A DNA stretch of 64,000 nt. Source: Saccharopolyspora erythraea (GTDB lineage Bacteria > Actinomycetota > Actinomycetes > Mycobacteriales > Pseudonocardiaceae). The DNA is taken from positions 3,906,001 to 3,970,000 of the forward strand of contig NZ_CP054839.1 in the NCBI RefSeq assembly GCF_018141105.1, written 5' to 3'. Both the position numbers and the translations under genes were made by a program. This document shows, one piece after another, positions 1-12,275 of the stretch. Position 1 is the first letter of the stretch, and each line of letters begins with the position of its first letter. The notes beneath the pieces were generated by a model. It was not told the DNA's origin. It ran no database searches and saw only the letters and a program-made list of their open reading frames with translations.

Positions 1-4659
<4,659 letters not shown>

Positions 4660-5403
4660 CGACTCGAGCCTCCTGATTCACTGCACCTGTCCGAGGGCGG
4701 TCTAGCCCCACGATGGGACACGATCTCTGTTACCGGCCAGTATTGAAATGTAGAACACGCCCCATGATCCGAACCAAAAGTCGTAAGGAATCGCCAAAGT
4801 GCAGGTTCCGGCAGGGGCGTTGCGGCCGCCAACCCGCTCCGGGAGGCTCCGCGGCGCCGGTCGGCCCCACGGCGAGTGGCCGGAGCCGCACTCTCGGTTC
4901 GGTGGTCCGCCGACGTGATTACTGCCATGTACCTGGCAGGTTGCTGCCATCCGCGGCGCCTGCGATGCACAGCCGGGGCTGGTTCCCGAGGCGGGTGGGG
5001 GTGCTTGCGCATTGATCACGTATCCGTGTTATCGGGGGCGGCCGACGTCGGCATTGGGCGGGTAGTAGGGGCTTGGAATACCACAGTGTCGAGCGTGTTT
5101 CGGCCGCCCCTCCGGGCAGTGTGAGTGGTCGTGGCCAATAGCACCGGAAAAGGGGCGATCTGCCCGTCGCGGGCTGTGGGGGGATTAGTGCCGGAGGGCA
5201 ACCGACTTCGAATGCTCCGATGCAATGCGCACCGGTAGCCGGCTCCTCGATTGGCGGGCCACGGTCCTTGGGTCGGCGTGCTTTTCCCTTCCCTGCGCGG
5301 GTTTCCGGCCACAGCCGGACGGCGGTTGACAGGGACACAAACGTGAGATTCGCTCATGTTTGGCCGGTCGACGACCGGACGCTTCGAGTGGGAAGGGGCT
5401 GGG
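4660..5403. other. Non-coding divergent intergenic region
   Basis: About 740 bases between the divergently transcribed carboxylase and nuclease-like genes. Open frames of up to about 160 codons exist on both strands, but their compositions are protein-unlike and none has a convincing ribosome binding site. The stretch 4731-4800 is locally AT-richer and could hold the carboxylase promoter; a TTGGTT/TACATT pair (4772-4777 and 4747-4752, minus) has a 19-base spacer, longer than usual. No repeat or RNA gene was recognised. Confidence 0.5.
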
Positions 5404-6285
5404 ATGAGGCGCACCGCCGCAATGCTGTTCGCGGGACTGCTCGCCGCGACGCCGTCCGCCGCCGTCGCCGCGCCCGCGGTTCCGGGCGGGGAGTTCACGG
5501 TGCTCACCTACAACGTGGCCGGGCTGCCCGAGCCGCTGTCGGGCAGCGACCCCGCGAACAACACGCCGGTGATCGGTGAGCGCATCCGGCCCTACGACGT
5601 GGTGCACGTGCAGGAGGACTTCAACTACCACGACGCGTTGTACGAGGCCGACGACCACCCGCACCGCACACCCACGAGCGGGGGAGTGCCGTTCGGCTCG
5701 GGGCTCAACACCCTCTCGGACTTCCCGCTGAGCGGCCTCGACCGCCTGACGTGGTCGAAGTGCTGGATCAACGAGGCGGACTGCCTGACGCCCAAGGGGT
5801 TCACGTTCACCCGCGTCGAGGTCGCGCCCGGGGTCGAGATCGACTTCTACAACCTGCACGCCGACGCCGGGGACGCGCCGCTGGACCAGGCGGCGCGGCG
5901 GTCGAACCTGATCCAGGTCTCGGACCACATGGCCGAGCACTCGGCCGGCCGGGCGGTGGTGGTGATGGGCGACACCAACTCCCGCTACACCAGCAGCGGC
6001 GACATCGTGCGCGAGTTCGCGCAGCGCAACGGTCTGGAGGACGTCTGGGCGCGGCTGGTGCGCGGCGGAGTCCCGCCCGCGGTCGGCGAGCCCGCGCCGG
6101 TCTGCGACGACGAGACCGCCGACCGGTGCGAGGTGGTCGACAAGATCTTCTACCGGGGTGGCGCGGGCGTCGCCCTCGAGGCGACGAGTTACCGCAACGA
6201 GCGCTCCGGCTTCCGCACCCAGAGCGGCGCACCGCTGTCGGACCACGACCCGCTCAGCGCCGGCTTCCGCTGGAGCGCCGGCTGA
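5404..6285 (+). CDS. Secreted endonuclease/exonuclease/phosphatase-family protein
   Basis: A 293-residue predicted exported phosphodiesterase of the DNase I/sphingomyelinase C fold. It opens with a signal peptide (MRRTAAMLFAGLLAATPSAAVAA). The family landmarks follow: FTVLTYNVAGLP (Asn), HVQEDFNYHD (metal-binding Glu), VVVMGDTNSRY (catalytic Asp/Asn) and the final LSDHDPLSAGF (Asp-His). The start is the ATG preceded by GGAAGGGG; an upstream in-frame ATG at 5356 would place charged residues before the signal peptide. Whether the substrate is nucleic acid, sphingomyelin or another phosphodiester is not decided by sequence. It converges with the next gene and a hairpin lies between them. Confidence 0.85.
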   Translation: MRRTAAMLFAGLLAATPSAAVAAPAVPGGEFTVLTYNVAGLPEPLSGSDPANNTPVIGERIRPYDVVHVQEDFNYHDALYEADDHPHRTPTSGGVPFGSGLNTLSDFPLSGLDRLTWSKCWINEADCLTPKGFTFTRVEVAPGVEIDFYNLHADAGDAPLDQAARRSNLIQVSDHMAEHSAGRAVVVMGDTNSRYTSSGDIVREFAQRNGLEDVWARLVRGGVPPAVGEPAPVCDDETADRCEVVDKIFYRGGAGVALEATSYRNERSGFRTQSGAPLSDHDPLSAGFRWSAG

Positions 6286-6307
6286 GCAGGTGGGCCGCGC
6301 CCGGATT

Positions 6308-6349
6308 CCAGGACGGCTGCCCGAAGCCGCGATCTCGGAGCCGTCCTGG
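6308..6349. terminator. Bidirectional terminator-like hairpin
   Basis: A perfect 11-bp inverted repeat (CCAGGACGGCT at 6308-6318 and AGCCGTCCTGG at 6339-6349) around a 20-base loop. It lies in the gap between two convergent genes. There is no T-tract, as is common for actinomycete terminators. Confidence 0.6.
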
Positions 6350-6392
6350 ACCGCGCTTCCGGGCGCCGGGCCCGGCCGCGCTCGTGCCCGGG

Positions 6393-6656
6393 TCAGTCCT
6401 CTCGGCCCCGTTCGCAGGCGTCCTGAGCCCAGGACTGCGCGCCGTGGGCGGCGCGGAAGGCCTGGTAGCACTCGTCTGTCGTGGGCTTCTCGCAGGCGGC
6501 CGCGGCCTGCTGGTTCGTGGCGCCGCTGTTGACGGCGTGGTCGATGCAGTCGAAGACGTTGGCCTGTGCGGCGGGCGTCGTGGCCAGCGGCGCCACCAGC
6601 ACACCGCCGAGCAGGACGGCGGCCGACACCATGACCCGGGACAGTGACTTGCGCAT
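6393..6656 (-). CDS. Small secreted protein of unknown function
   Basis: 87 residues. MRKSLSRVMVSAAVLLGGVLVAPLATTPAAQA is a classic signal peptide with an Ala-x-Ala site. The mature part is about 55 residues with four cysteines (FDCIDHA, AACEK, DECYQ, DACER), which could form two disulfides. The start is supported by GAGGAGAGG upstream. I do not recognise the family; small cysteine-containing exported proteins of this size are common in actinomycetes. No function is assigned. Confidence 0.75.
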   Translation of the reverse strand: MRKSLSRVMVSAAVLLGGVLVAPLATTPAAQANVFDCIDHAVNSGATNQQAAAACEKPTTDECYQAFRAAHGAQSWAQDACERGRED

Positions 6657-6990
6657 GTGCGTCCTCTCCTCACGGAAGGCACCGTGCCTTCCCGGGACAA
6701 AGCCAATCGGTGCGCCCCGCGGCCTGGCCAGCCGAGCCGAGTCCCGTCCACCGACCGGACTTCGCTTCTCACCGGGCCGGTCGTCCCCCAGGCGGTCGCC
6801 GGAACCCACCGTGATCAACTTCGCTGCGGCGTGATCGACGCCGCGGGTGCCCCTCCGCGTCCGGTCCCGCTGACCTGCGTGATGTTTCGGCGTGCCGCCA
6901 GGCGGTGATCAAACGTGGGGACGACGTTGGCGGCGCGGCCGGAAGGCGCGACCGCGGCGCGGTTCAGGTGACGGGGAGGTCGGTTGCCAG
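6657..6990. other. Intergenic region upstream of the PLD gene
   Basis: Roughly 330 bases between divergent genes. It contains several GATCA/GATC motifs (about 6811-6838 and 6906-6910) but no clear promoter hexamers, long dyad or RNA gene. Confidence 0.35.
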
Positions 6991-8580
6991 GTGGAGCACG
7001 TCGAGGACGGCTGTCCGGCCGAGAAGTGGTTGCTCAGCAGCGACGAACGGGGCAACCCCGCGACCGATCTCGACCGCCGTCACGCGGACGGGGCGGCGTG
7101 GTCCCGCGGCAACCTGGTGCGGCCGCTGATCGACGGCGTCGACTACTTCCGCAGGCTGCGGGACGAGCTGGCCGGCATCGGCGAGGGCGACCAGATCTAC
7201 CTCGCGGCGTGGATCGGTGATCCCGCCGAGCGGCTCGACGGCTCGGGGCACTCCATCGGCGGCATGCTCGTCCGGGCGCTGGAGGCCGGAGCGGCCGTGC
7301 ACGGGCTGTTCTGGTGTCCGTACGTGGACGCCAGGAAGGACTTCGTGCCGGAGAACGACAGCTTCGTCACGCTGCTGCAGAGCCTCGGCGGGGAGGCGGT
7401 GTTCGACCAGCGGGTGCGCGCCGTCGGCTGCCACCACCAGAAGTACATCGTGATCCGCAGGCCGGGGCGGCCGGACACCGACGTCGCCTTCGTCGGGGGC
7501 CTGGACCCGTGCGCGAGCCGGCGCGACGATCCCGGGCACCCCGGCGATCCCCAGGTGCAGGCGTCGATCGCCGGGGTGTTCGGCGATCAGCCGGCGTGGC
7601 ACGACGCGCACCTGGAGGTGCGCGGGCCCGCGGTGGCCGACGTCGAGCACTGCTTCCGCGAGCGGTGGAACGACTCCGCGGCGCTGCGGCGCAAACCGCT
7701 GCTGTGGCTCTACGAGAGGATCCGGGGCAGTCGGGGCGAGACCGTTGAACTCCCGCCGCAACAGCCCCCGCCGCCTCGGTGCGGAGGACACGTCGTGCAG
7801 CTGTTGCGGACCTACCCGAGCAAGCTGCCGCCCTATCCGTTCGCGCCGCACGGCGAGCGCAGCGTGGCGCGCGGGTACCGCAAGGCGCTGGGCAACGCGC
7901 GCCGGTTCGTCTACGTCGAGGACCAGTTCCTCTGGTCGCCGATGGTGGCCGAGGTGTTCGCCGAGGCGCTGCGGCGCGAGCCGGAGCTGCGCCTGGTCGC
8001 GGTGCTGCCCGACGGGCCGGACAAGGACGGCGTCGTCCAGGTCGCGACCAGTGACGTCGCGCATCGGGAGGCGCTGGACGAGCTGTACGCGGCCGGTGGT
8101 GACCGGGTCCAGGTCTACGAGCTGGAGAACAGCGAGGGGCTGCCCGTCTACGTGCATTCCAAGGTGTGCGTCGTCGACGACGAGTGGGCGGCCGTGGGCT
8201 CGGCCAACCTCAACCGCCGGTCGTGGACCTACGACTCGGAGCTCACCGCCGCGGTGGTGGACGAGGGCACCGGCGGCGACCGCCCGTTCGCGGCGGAGCT
8301 GCGGCTGCGGTTGTGGCGGGAGCACCTGGGCCGGAGCGAAGACGACGACGAGGACCTGGTCGACCCGCTGCGGGGGATGGAGGTGCTGCGGCGCGCCTCC
8401 GAAGCCCTGGAGGACTGGCGGAACTCGGCGCGGACCGAACCCCGGCCGCGAGGACACCTGCGCATCCATCCCCGCCCGGCCCCGTCGGTGGCGCGCAAGG
8501 TGTGGGCGCGGCCGACCGCGCGTGCGCTCATCGACCCGGACGGCCGTCCGCGGGCGATGCGCAGGCAGAACCGCCTGTGA
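6991..8580 (+). CDS. Phospholipase D-family protein
   Basis: 529 residues from the GTG chosen here; an in-frame GTG at 6892 would add 33 arginine/glycine-rich residues. There are two HKD-type active-site regions. The second is canonical (VHSKVCVVDDEWAAVGSANL, H-x-K-x4-D with GSxN). The first (GCHHQKYIVIRR followed by FVGGLD) has H-x-K but not the Asp at the usual spacing. The superfamily hydrolyses or transfers phosphodiesters such as phosphatidylcholine or cardiolipin. No signal peptide or membrane segment is visible, so a cytoplasmic or membrane-peripheral location is inferred. GGGGAGG lies 11 bases before the GTG. Confidence 0.85.
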   Translation: MEHVEDGCPAEKWLLSSDERGNPATDLDRRHADGAAWSRGNLVRPLIDGVDYFRRLRDELAGIGEGDQIYLAAWIGDPAERLDGSGHSIGGMLVRALEAGAAVHGLFWCPYVDARKDFVPENDSFVTLLQSLGGEAVFDQRVRAVGCHHQKYIVIRRPGRPDTDVAFVGGLDPCASRRDDPGHPGDPQVQASIAGVFGDQPAWHDAHLEVRGPAVADVEHCFRERWNDSAALRRKPLLWLYERIRGSRGETVELPPQQPPPPRCGGHVVQLLRTYPSKLPPYPFAPHGERSVARGYRKALGNARRFVYVEDQFLWSPMVAEVFAEALRREPELRLVAVLPDGPDKDGVVQVATSDVAHREALDELYAAGGDRVQVYELENSEGLPVYVHSKVCVVDDEWAAVGSANLNRRSWTYDSELTAAVVDEGTGGDRPFAAELRLRLWREHLGRSEDDDEDLVDPLRGMEVLRRASEALEDWRNSARTEPRPRGHLRIHPRPAPSVARKVWARPTARALIDPDGRPRAMRRQNRL

Positions 8581-8603
8581 GGCAACGACATCCGGGCCGG
8601 CGG

Positions 8604-10313
8604 TCATCGCGTGGAGCCGGCTCCGGCCCACGCCTGGGTCATGTCGGCGTAGTGCCGCGAGCGCACGAGCAGCTGTTCGTGCTCGCCGAGCACAGCCCGC
8701 CTGCCGTCCATGACCAGTATCCGGTCGGCGCGGCGGGCCGAGGCCAGCCGGTGCGCGATGACCACCAGGACGCCGCCCCGGGCTGCGAAAGCGCGCTCCG
8801 CTCGTGCTTCCGCCGCACCGTCGAGGTGCGCGGTGGCCTCGTCCAGCACGACGATCCGCGCCGGGCTCGCGAAGACCCTCGCCAGTCCCAGCAACTGGCG
8901 TTCCCCGGCGGACAGTCCCGCGCCCGCGTGGCCGAGCGCTGCGTCCAGCCCGCCCAGCCGGTCGAGCAGCGCGTCGGCGCCGACCGCGGACGCGGCGCGC
9001 ATCAGGTGCGCGTCGTCGGCGCGGGGTGCCAGCAGCGCCAGGTTCTCCCGCGCGCTACCGGCGAAGAGGTAGGACTCCTGCGGAGTGAAGGCGATGAGGC
9101 GGTGGCGGTGCGCGGGGTCGATCTCGGCGACCGGTACGCCACCGACCAGCACTCGTCCCTCGCACGGCTGCACGGTGCCGGTGAGCAACGACGCGAGGGT
9201 GGACTTGCCGATGCCGCTCGGGCCGACCACCGCCAGGTGATCGCCGGGAGTCAGGTCGATGTCGAAGTCGCGCAGGACGGGTTCGGCGTGCTCACCCCAG
9301 CGGTGCGTGAGCCCGCGCACGCGGACCGCGACTCCGGCCGGCACGGCGGTGGCGCGCGGCGGTGCGGGCGGGCGAACCTCGCCGAGGCGGTCGAGCGCGA
9401 CGAGCAGGCGCACCACGACCGTGCTCGCGGTCGCGGCGAACCCGTGCAGCGCCGGGTGCAGGGTGCCGGTCAGATACACCAGAGTGCCGAGCACCGCGCC
9501 GGCGGTCAGCTCGCCCGCGGCGACCGCACCCGGCGCGGCGGCGAGCACGAGCACCACCGGCAGGAACCCACCGACGGCGACCACGGCGGTGCGCACGGCG
9601 GCGGCGTTGGACATCCGCACCGCCGCGTCGGCCTGGGAACGGATCGCCGTGCGCATCGAGTCCTCGGCGATGTCCTGACCGCCGCAGGCCACGACGTCGC
9701 GCATGCCCGCCAGCACGGTGCCGGTCGCCGCCGCGGTGGCCTCGTCGGCGAGTGCGAGCCCGCGCTGCCTGCGCGCCAGCGCGGGCAGCAGGCACAGGAA
9801 CACCGCTACCGAGACCACCACCGGTGGCCAGGCGAGCCACGCCAGCGTCCCCGACAGCGATGCGATGCCCACCAGTGCGGCGGCCGTGCTCACCACGAGT
9901 CCGCGGGCCTGCACCAGCAGACCAGCCGTGGCGTCGCGCACGACCTCCACGTGCTGGGTGATCCGGGCGACCCCCGCCGCGTCCGGGCCGCCGCGCGGCG
10001 GGGCGGTGTCGTGCAGGACGCCCCGCACGACTGTGCGCACGAGCGCGTCGCGCAGCGGTTCGACTATCGTGCCGAGCCGCTGCCAGACCAACCGGACGCC
10101 GAACGCCCCCGCCACTGCCGCGGCCGCGAAGGCGGACAGCCAGGCCAGACCGGTCAGCGGGTCCCCGGCGGCGAACCCGTCGTCCACAGCTCGCTGCACG
10201 AGTCCACCGGAGAGCAACGCGGGCAGCGCCTCCAGCAGCGAGTAGGCCGCGAGCACCGAGCAGGCGCGCCAGCGCCCGGCGAGTGCGCGCCAGTGCTCGG
10301 TGCCGACAGTCAC
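8604..10313 (-). CDS. Lanthipeptide ABC exporter, half-transporter 2 (permease-ATPase)
   Basis: 569 residues: an N-terminal six-helix membrane domain fused to an ATP-binding domain with Walker A VGPSGIGKST, a modified signature LSAGERQLLGLAR, Walker B IVVLDEATAHLD (catalytic Glu present) and H-loop VIAHRL. Its GTG start overlaps the stop of the upstream half-transporter by 4 bases (GTGA), so the two are translationally coupled and probably form a heterodimer. Last gene of the class III lanthipeptide operon, equivalent in position to the RamA/RamB or AmfA/AmfB pair of SapB-type clusters. Predicted role: export of the modified peptide. Confidence 0.92.
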   Translation of the reverse strand: MTVGTEHWRALAGRWRACSVLAAYSLLEALPALLSGGLVQRAVDDGFAAGDPLTGLAWLSAFAAAAVAGAFGVRLVWQRLGTIVEPLRDALVRTVVRGVLHDTAPPRGGPDAAGVARITQHVEVVRDATAGLLVQARGLVVSTAAALVGIASLSGTLAWLAWPPVVVSVAVFLCLLPALARRQRGLALADEATAAATGTVLAGMRDVVACGGQDIAEDSMRTAIRSQADAAVRMSNAAAVRTAVVAVGGFLPVVLVLAAAPGAVAAGELTAGAVLGTLVYLTGTLHPALHGFAATASTVVVRLLVALDRLGEVRPPAPPRATAVPAGVAVRVRGLTHRWGEHAEPVLRDFDIDLTPGDHLAVVGPSGIGKSTLASLLTGTVQPCEGRVLVGGVPVAEIDPAHRHRLIAFTPQESYLFAGSARENLALLAPRADDAHLMRAASAVGADALLDRLGGLDAALGHAGAGLSAGERQLLGLARVFASPARIVVLDEATAHLDGAAEARAERAFAARGGVLVVIAHRLASARRADRILVMDGRRAVLGEHEQLLVRSRHYADMTQAWAGAGSTR

Positions 10314-11968
10314 GGCTGGACCTCCTCGGCGAAGAGCGCGCGGTAGGCGGGATCGTCCATCAGCGCGCCGTGCGGTGCGACTGCGCGCACGCGTCCCGCG
10401 TCCAGCCACACCACGGAGTCCGCGCGACGCGCGGTACCGGCCCGGTGGGTCACCACGACGCGGGTCAGCCCCGGATGTTGGTCGGCGACGGCGTTCTCGA
10501 CCCGGGCTTCGGTCGCGGTGTCCAGCGCGGCGGCCGCGTCGTCGAGCACGAGCAGCCTCGGCCGCCGGGCGAGCGCCCTGGCCAGACCGAGCCGCTGGGC
10601 TTCACCACCGGAGAGCGGGGTCTTCGACAGCGGCGTCGCGTAGCCGGACGGGAGCCGGGTCACCAGGTCGTCGATGTCGGCTGTGCGGCACGCCGAGCGC
10701 ACCGCCGCGTCGTCCGCGCCGCTGCCGTAGGCGACGGCGGCGGCGACCGACTCGCCGAGCAGCGCCGGGCGTTCGAAGGCGTAGCCGACGGCGGTGCGTT
10801 CGGCCGCGTCGACCGGGACGCCGTCGAGCAACGCGTCGCCGCGGTCCGGTGCGCGCAGGCCGCCCAGCACTTCGGCGAGTGCGGACTTGCCGGACCCGGA
10901 GCGGCCGACGACCGCTACGACGTCACCGCCGGGAACCACGAGGTCGATGTCATCCAGCGCACCGTCGACCCCGACACCGCGCAGCTCGACGTGTCCGCGT
11001 CCGCGGGGCAACGGGATTCTCGGGCGAGGTGGTGGAGCGTGGTCGAGCAGGGCCGCGATCCGGTCCGCGCAGGACCGCGCGCGCGACAGCGCGGTGAACT
11101 GCGGCAGCTGCCGGACGATCCCCAGCGCCAGCGTCGCGTACCCGAGCGCGGCGAGCACGTCGCCGACGCTGAGATCACCGGCCAGTACGCCGAACCCGGC
11201 CGCGCACAACACGGCGGCCTGGACGAACGGCAGGAGCAGGCCGCCGCGCCACATCATCCGGGCCTGGGTGCGCCACATCCCGGCACCGGCCGCGCTCAGC
11301 TCGGGCAGCGGGCGCAGCACGCGCGCGGACTCCTGCTCGGCGACCCCGGTGGCGGCGATCGTGCGCAACCCCAGTACGGCGTCGAGCAGCCGCGCCCCGA
11401 GCGAGCCCGCCGCCTCCTGGTAGGCGAGCACGTCGCCGGCGGTGTGCCGCAGGTGGGAGCGTGCGAGCAGCACAGCGGCCGGAACGGCGACCACGAGCAC
11501 CAGGGCCACACGCCAGTCGATGAGCACCAGGGCCACGGCGGCTCCCGCCGCCAGCAGCAGCGCGGTGCAGAGCTGGACGACGACCGAGACGATCTGGCCC
11601 GCACCCGCGCAGTCGCCGGTCATCCGGCTGACGGCGTCGCCGTCGGCGACCGGGGAACGGCCGCCGGACCGGACCAGCGCCGTCGCGAGCAGTGCACGCA
11701 GGCGGGCGGCGGCCGCGGCGGTGAGCCGCGCGGTGAGGGCGACTCCGGCGACCTCGGCCAGCACCTGGGCCGCGCCCAGGAAGACCAGCCACAGCACGCG
11801 CGCGGACGCCCCGCCGCCTTCCAGGACGGAGTCGACGGCGTCGGCGAGGGCCGTCGGCAGGAGGATGCTCGCGGCGGCCGCGAGCAGAGCGGTGAACAGC
11901 AGCAGAGCCGCGGTCCCGCGGTCGTGGCGCACCGCCGAGCGCAGCAGGCGATCGCCTGCACCGGCCAT
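10310..11968 (-). CDS. Lanthipeptide ABC exporter, half-transporter 1 (permease-ATPase)
   Basis: 552 residues, membrane domain followed by nucleotide-binding domain. Walker A is VGRSGSGKSA and the signature LSGGEAQRLGLARAL is canonical, but after Walker B (LLVLDDAAAALD) the expected catalytic Glu is Asp. The partner half-transporter has the reverse pattern (canonical Glu, altered signature). Heterodimeric exporters commonly have one consensus and one degenerate ATP site, so the pair probably works as a heterodimer. The ATG is preceded by AAGGAG. It follows the precursor gene after a gap of 95 bases that contains a perfect hairpin. Confidence 0.92.
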   Translation of the reverse strand: MAGAGDRLLRSAVRHDRGTAALLLFTALLAAAASILLPTALADAVDSVLEGGGASARVLWLVFLGAAQVLAEVAGVALTARLTAAAAARLRALLATALVRSGGRSPVADGDAVSRMTGDCAGAGQIVSVVVQLCTALLLAAGAAVALVLIDWRVALVLVVAVPAAVLLARSHLRHTAGDVLAYQEAAGSLGARLLDAVLGLRTIAATGVAEQESARVLRPLPELSAAGAGMWRTQARMMWRGGLLLPFVQAAVLCAAGFGVLAGDLSVGDVLAALGYATLALGIVRQLPQFTALSRARSCADRIAALLDHAPPPRPRIPLPRGRGHVELRGVGVDGALDDIDLVVPGGDVVAVVGRSGSGKSALAEVLGGLRAPDRGDALLDGVPVDAAERTAVGYAFERPALLGESVAAAVAYGSGADDAAVRSACRTADIDDLVTRLPSGYATPLSKTPLSGGEAQRLGLARALARRPRLLVLDDAAAALDTATEARVENAVADQHPGLTRVVVTHRAGTARRADSVVWLDAGRVRAVAPHGALMDDPAYRALFAEEVQP

Positions 11969-12013
11969 GTGGCTGCTCCTTGTCGTCGCGCTGGCCGCGC
12001 GCCAGACTGTTGC

Positions 12014-12054
12014 GGTGCGAGAGCGGCGCACCTGTCCTGCGCCGCTCTCGCACC
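12014..12054 (-). terminator. Perfect 17-bp hairpin between precursor and exporter genes
   Basis: The arms are 12014-12030 (GGTGCGAGAGCGGCGCA) and 12038-12054, exact reverse complements around a 7-base loop. It starts 9 bases after the precursor stop codon in the operon direction and ends about 45 bases before the exporter start. This is the expected place for a partial terminator or mRNA-stabilising stem that keeps precursor transcript more abundant than exporter transcript. Confidence 0.8.
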
Positions 12055-12063
12055 CTTGCCGCG

Positions 12064-12207
12064 TCAGTGGCAGGTCAGCAGGCTGACCGTGCTGTTGGCG
12101 CAGGAGGCCAGCAGGCTCAGGTTGCTCGCGCCGCCGCCGTAGCTGGAGTCGCCGTAGGCGAGCTCGTTGGTGGCGTCGAGCTCCTGCAGCTCCAGAACCA
12201 TCTCCAT
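12064..12207 (-). CDS. Class III lanthipeptide precursor (erythreapeptin-like)
   Basis: 47 residues. The leader begins MEMVLELQELDATNELAYGD and carries the LxLQxL pattern bound by class III synthetases. The C-terminal core has Ser28-x2-Ser31-x4-Cys36 and Ser39-x2-Ser42-x3-Cys46, ending in His47. Ser/Ser/Cys triads of this kind become labionin or methyllabionin/lanthionine rings: the serines are phosphorylated and eliminated, then attacked by cysteine. AAGGAA precedes the ATG. It lies 68 bases after the synthetase gene and before two exporter genes. From memory it nearly matches the S. erythraea erythreapeptin precursor, differing around residues 13-27. No dedicated leader protease is seen in the cluster. 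Confidence 0.93.
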   Translation of the reverse strand: MEMVLELQELDATNELAYGDSSYGGGASNLSLLASCANSTVSLLTCH

Positions 12208-12275
12208 GGTGGTGTTCCTTTCCGGGTGTTCTCGATCACCGGCCGAGGTCCGGCCGGAGTTCCTGGGGTGGTGGG

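Noticed and set aside
4702-5019. Minus-strand open frame in the intergenic region
   Set aside because: Odd composition, no ribosome binding site, no recognisable motif.
8166-10346. Plus-strand open frame over the exporter gene
   Set aside because: Antisense to a gene with intact ABC transporter motifs; low-complexity product.
10283-12142. Plus-strand open frame over the second exporter gene
   Set aside because: Antisense shadow of a gene with Walker and signature motifs.
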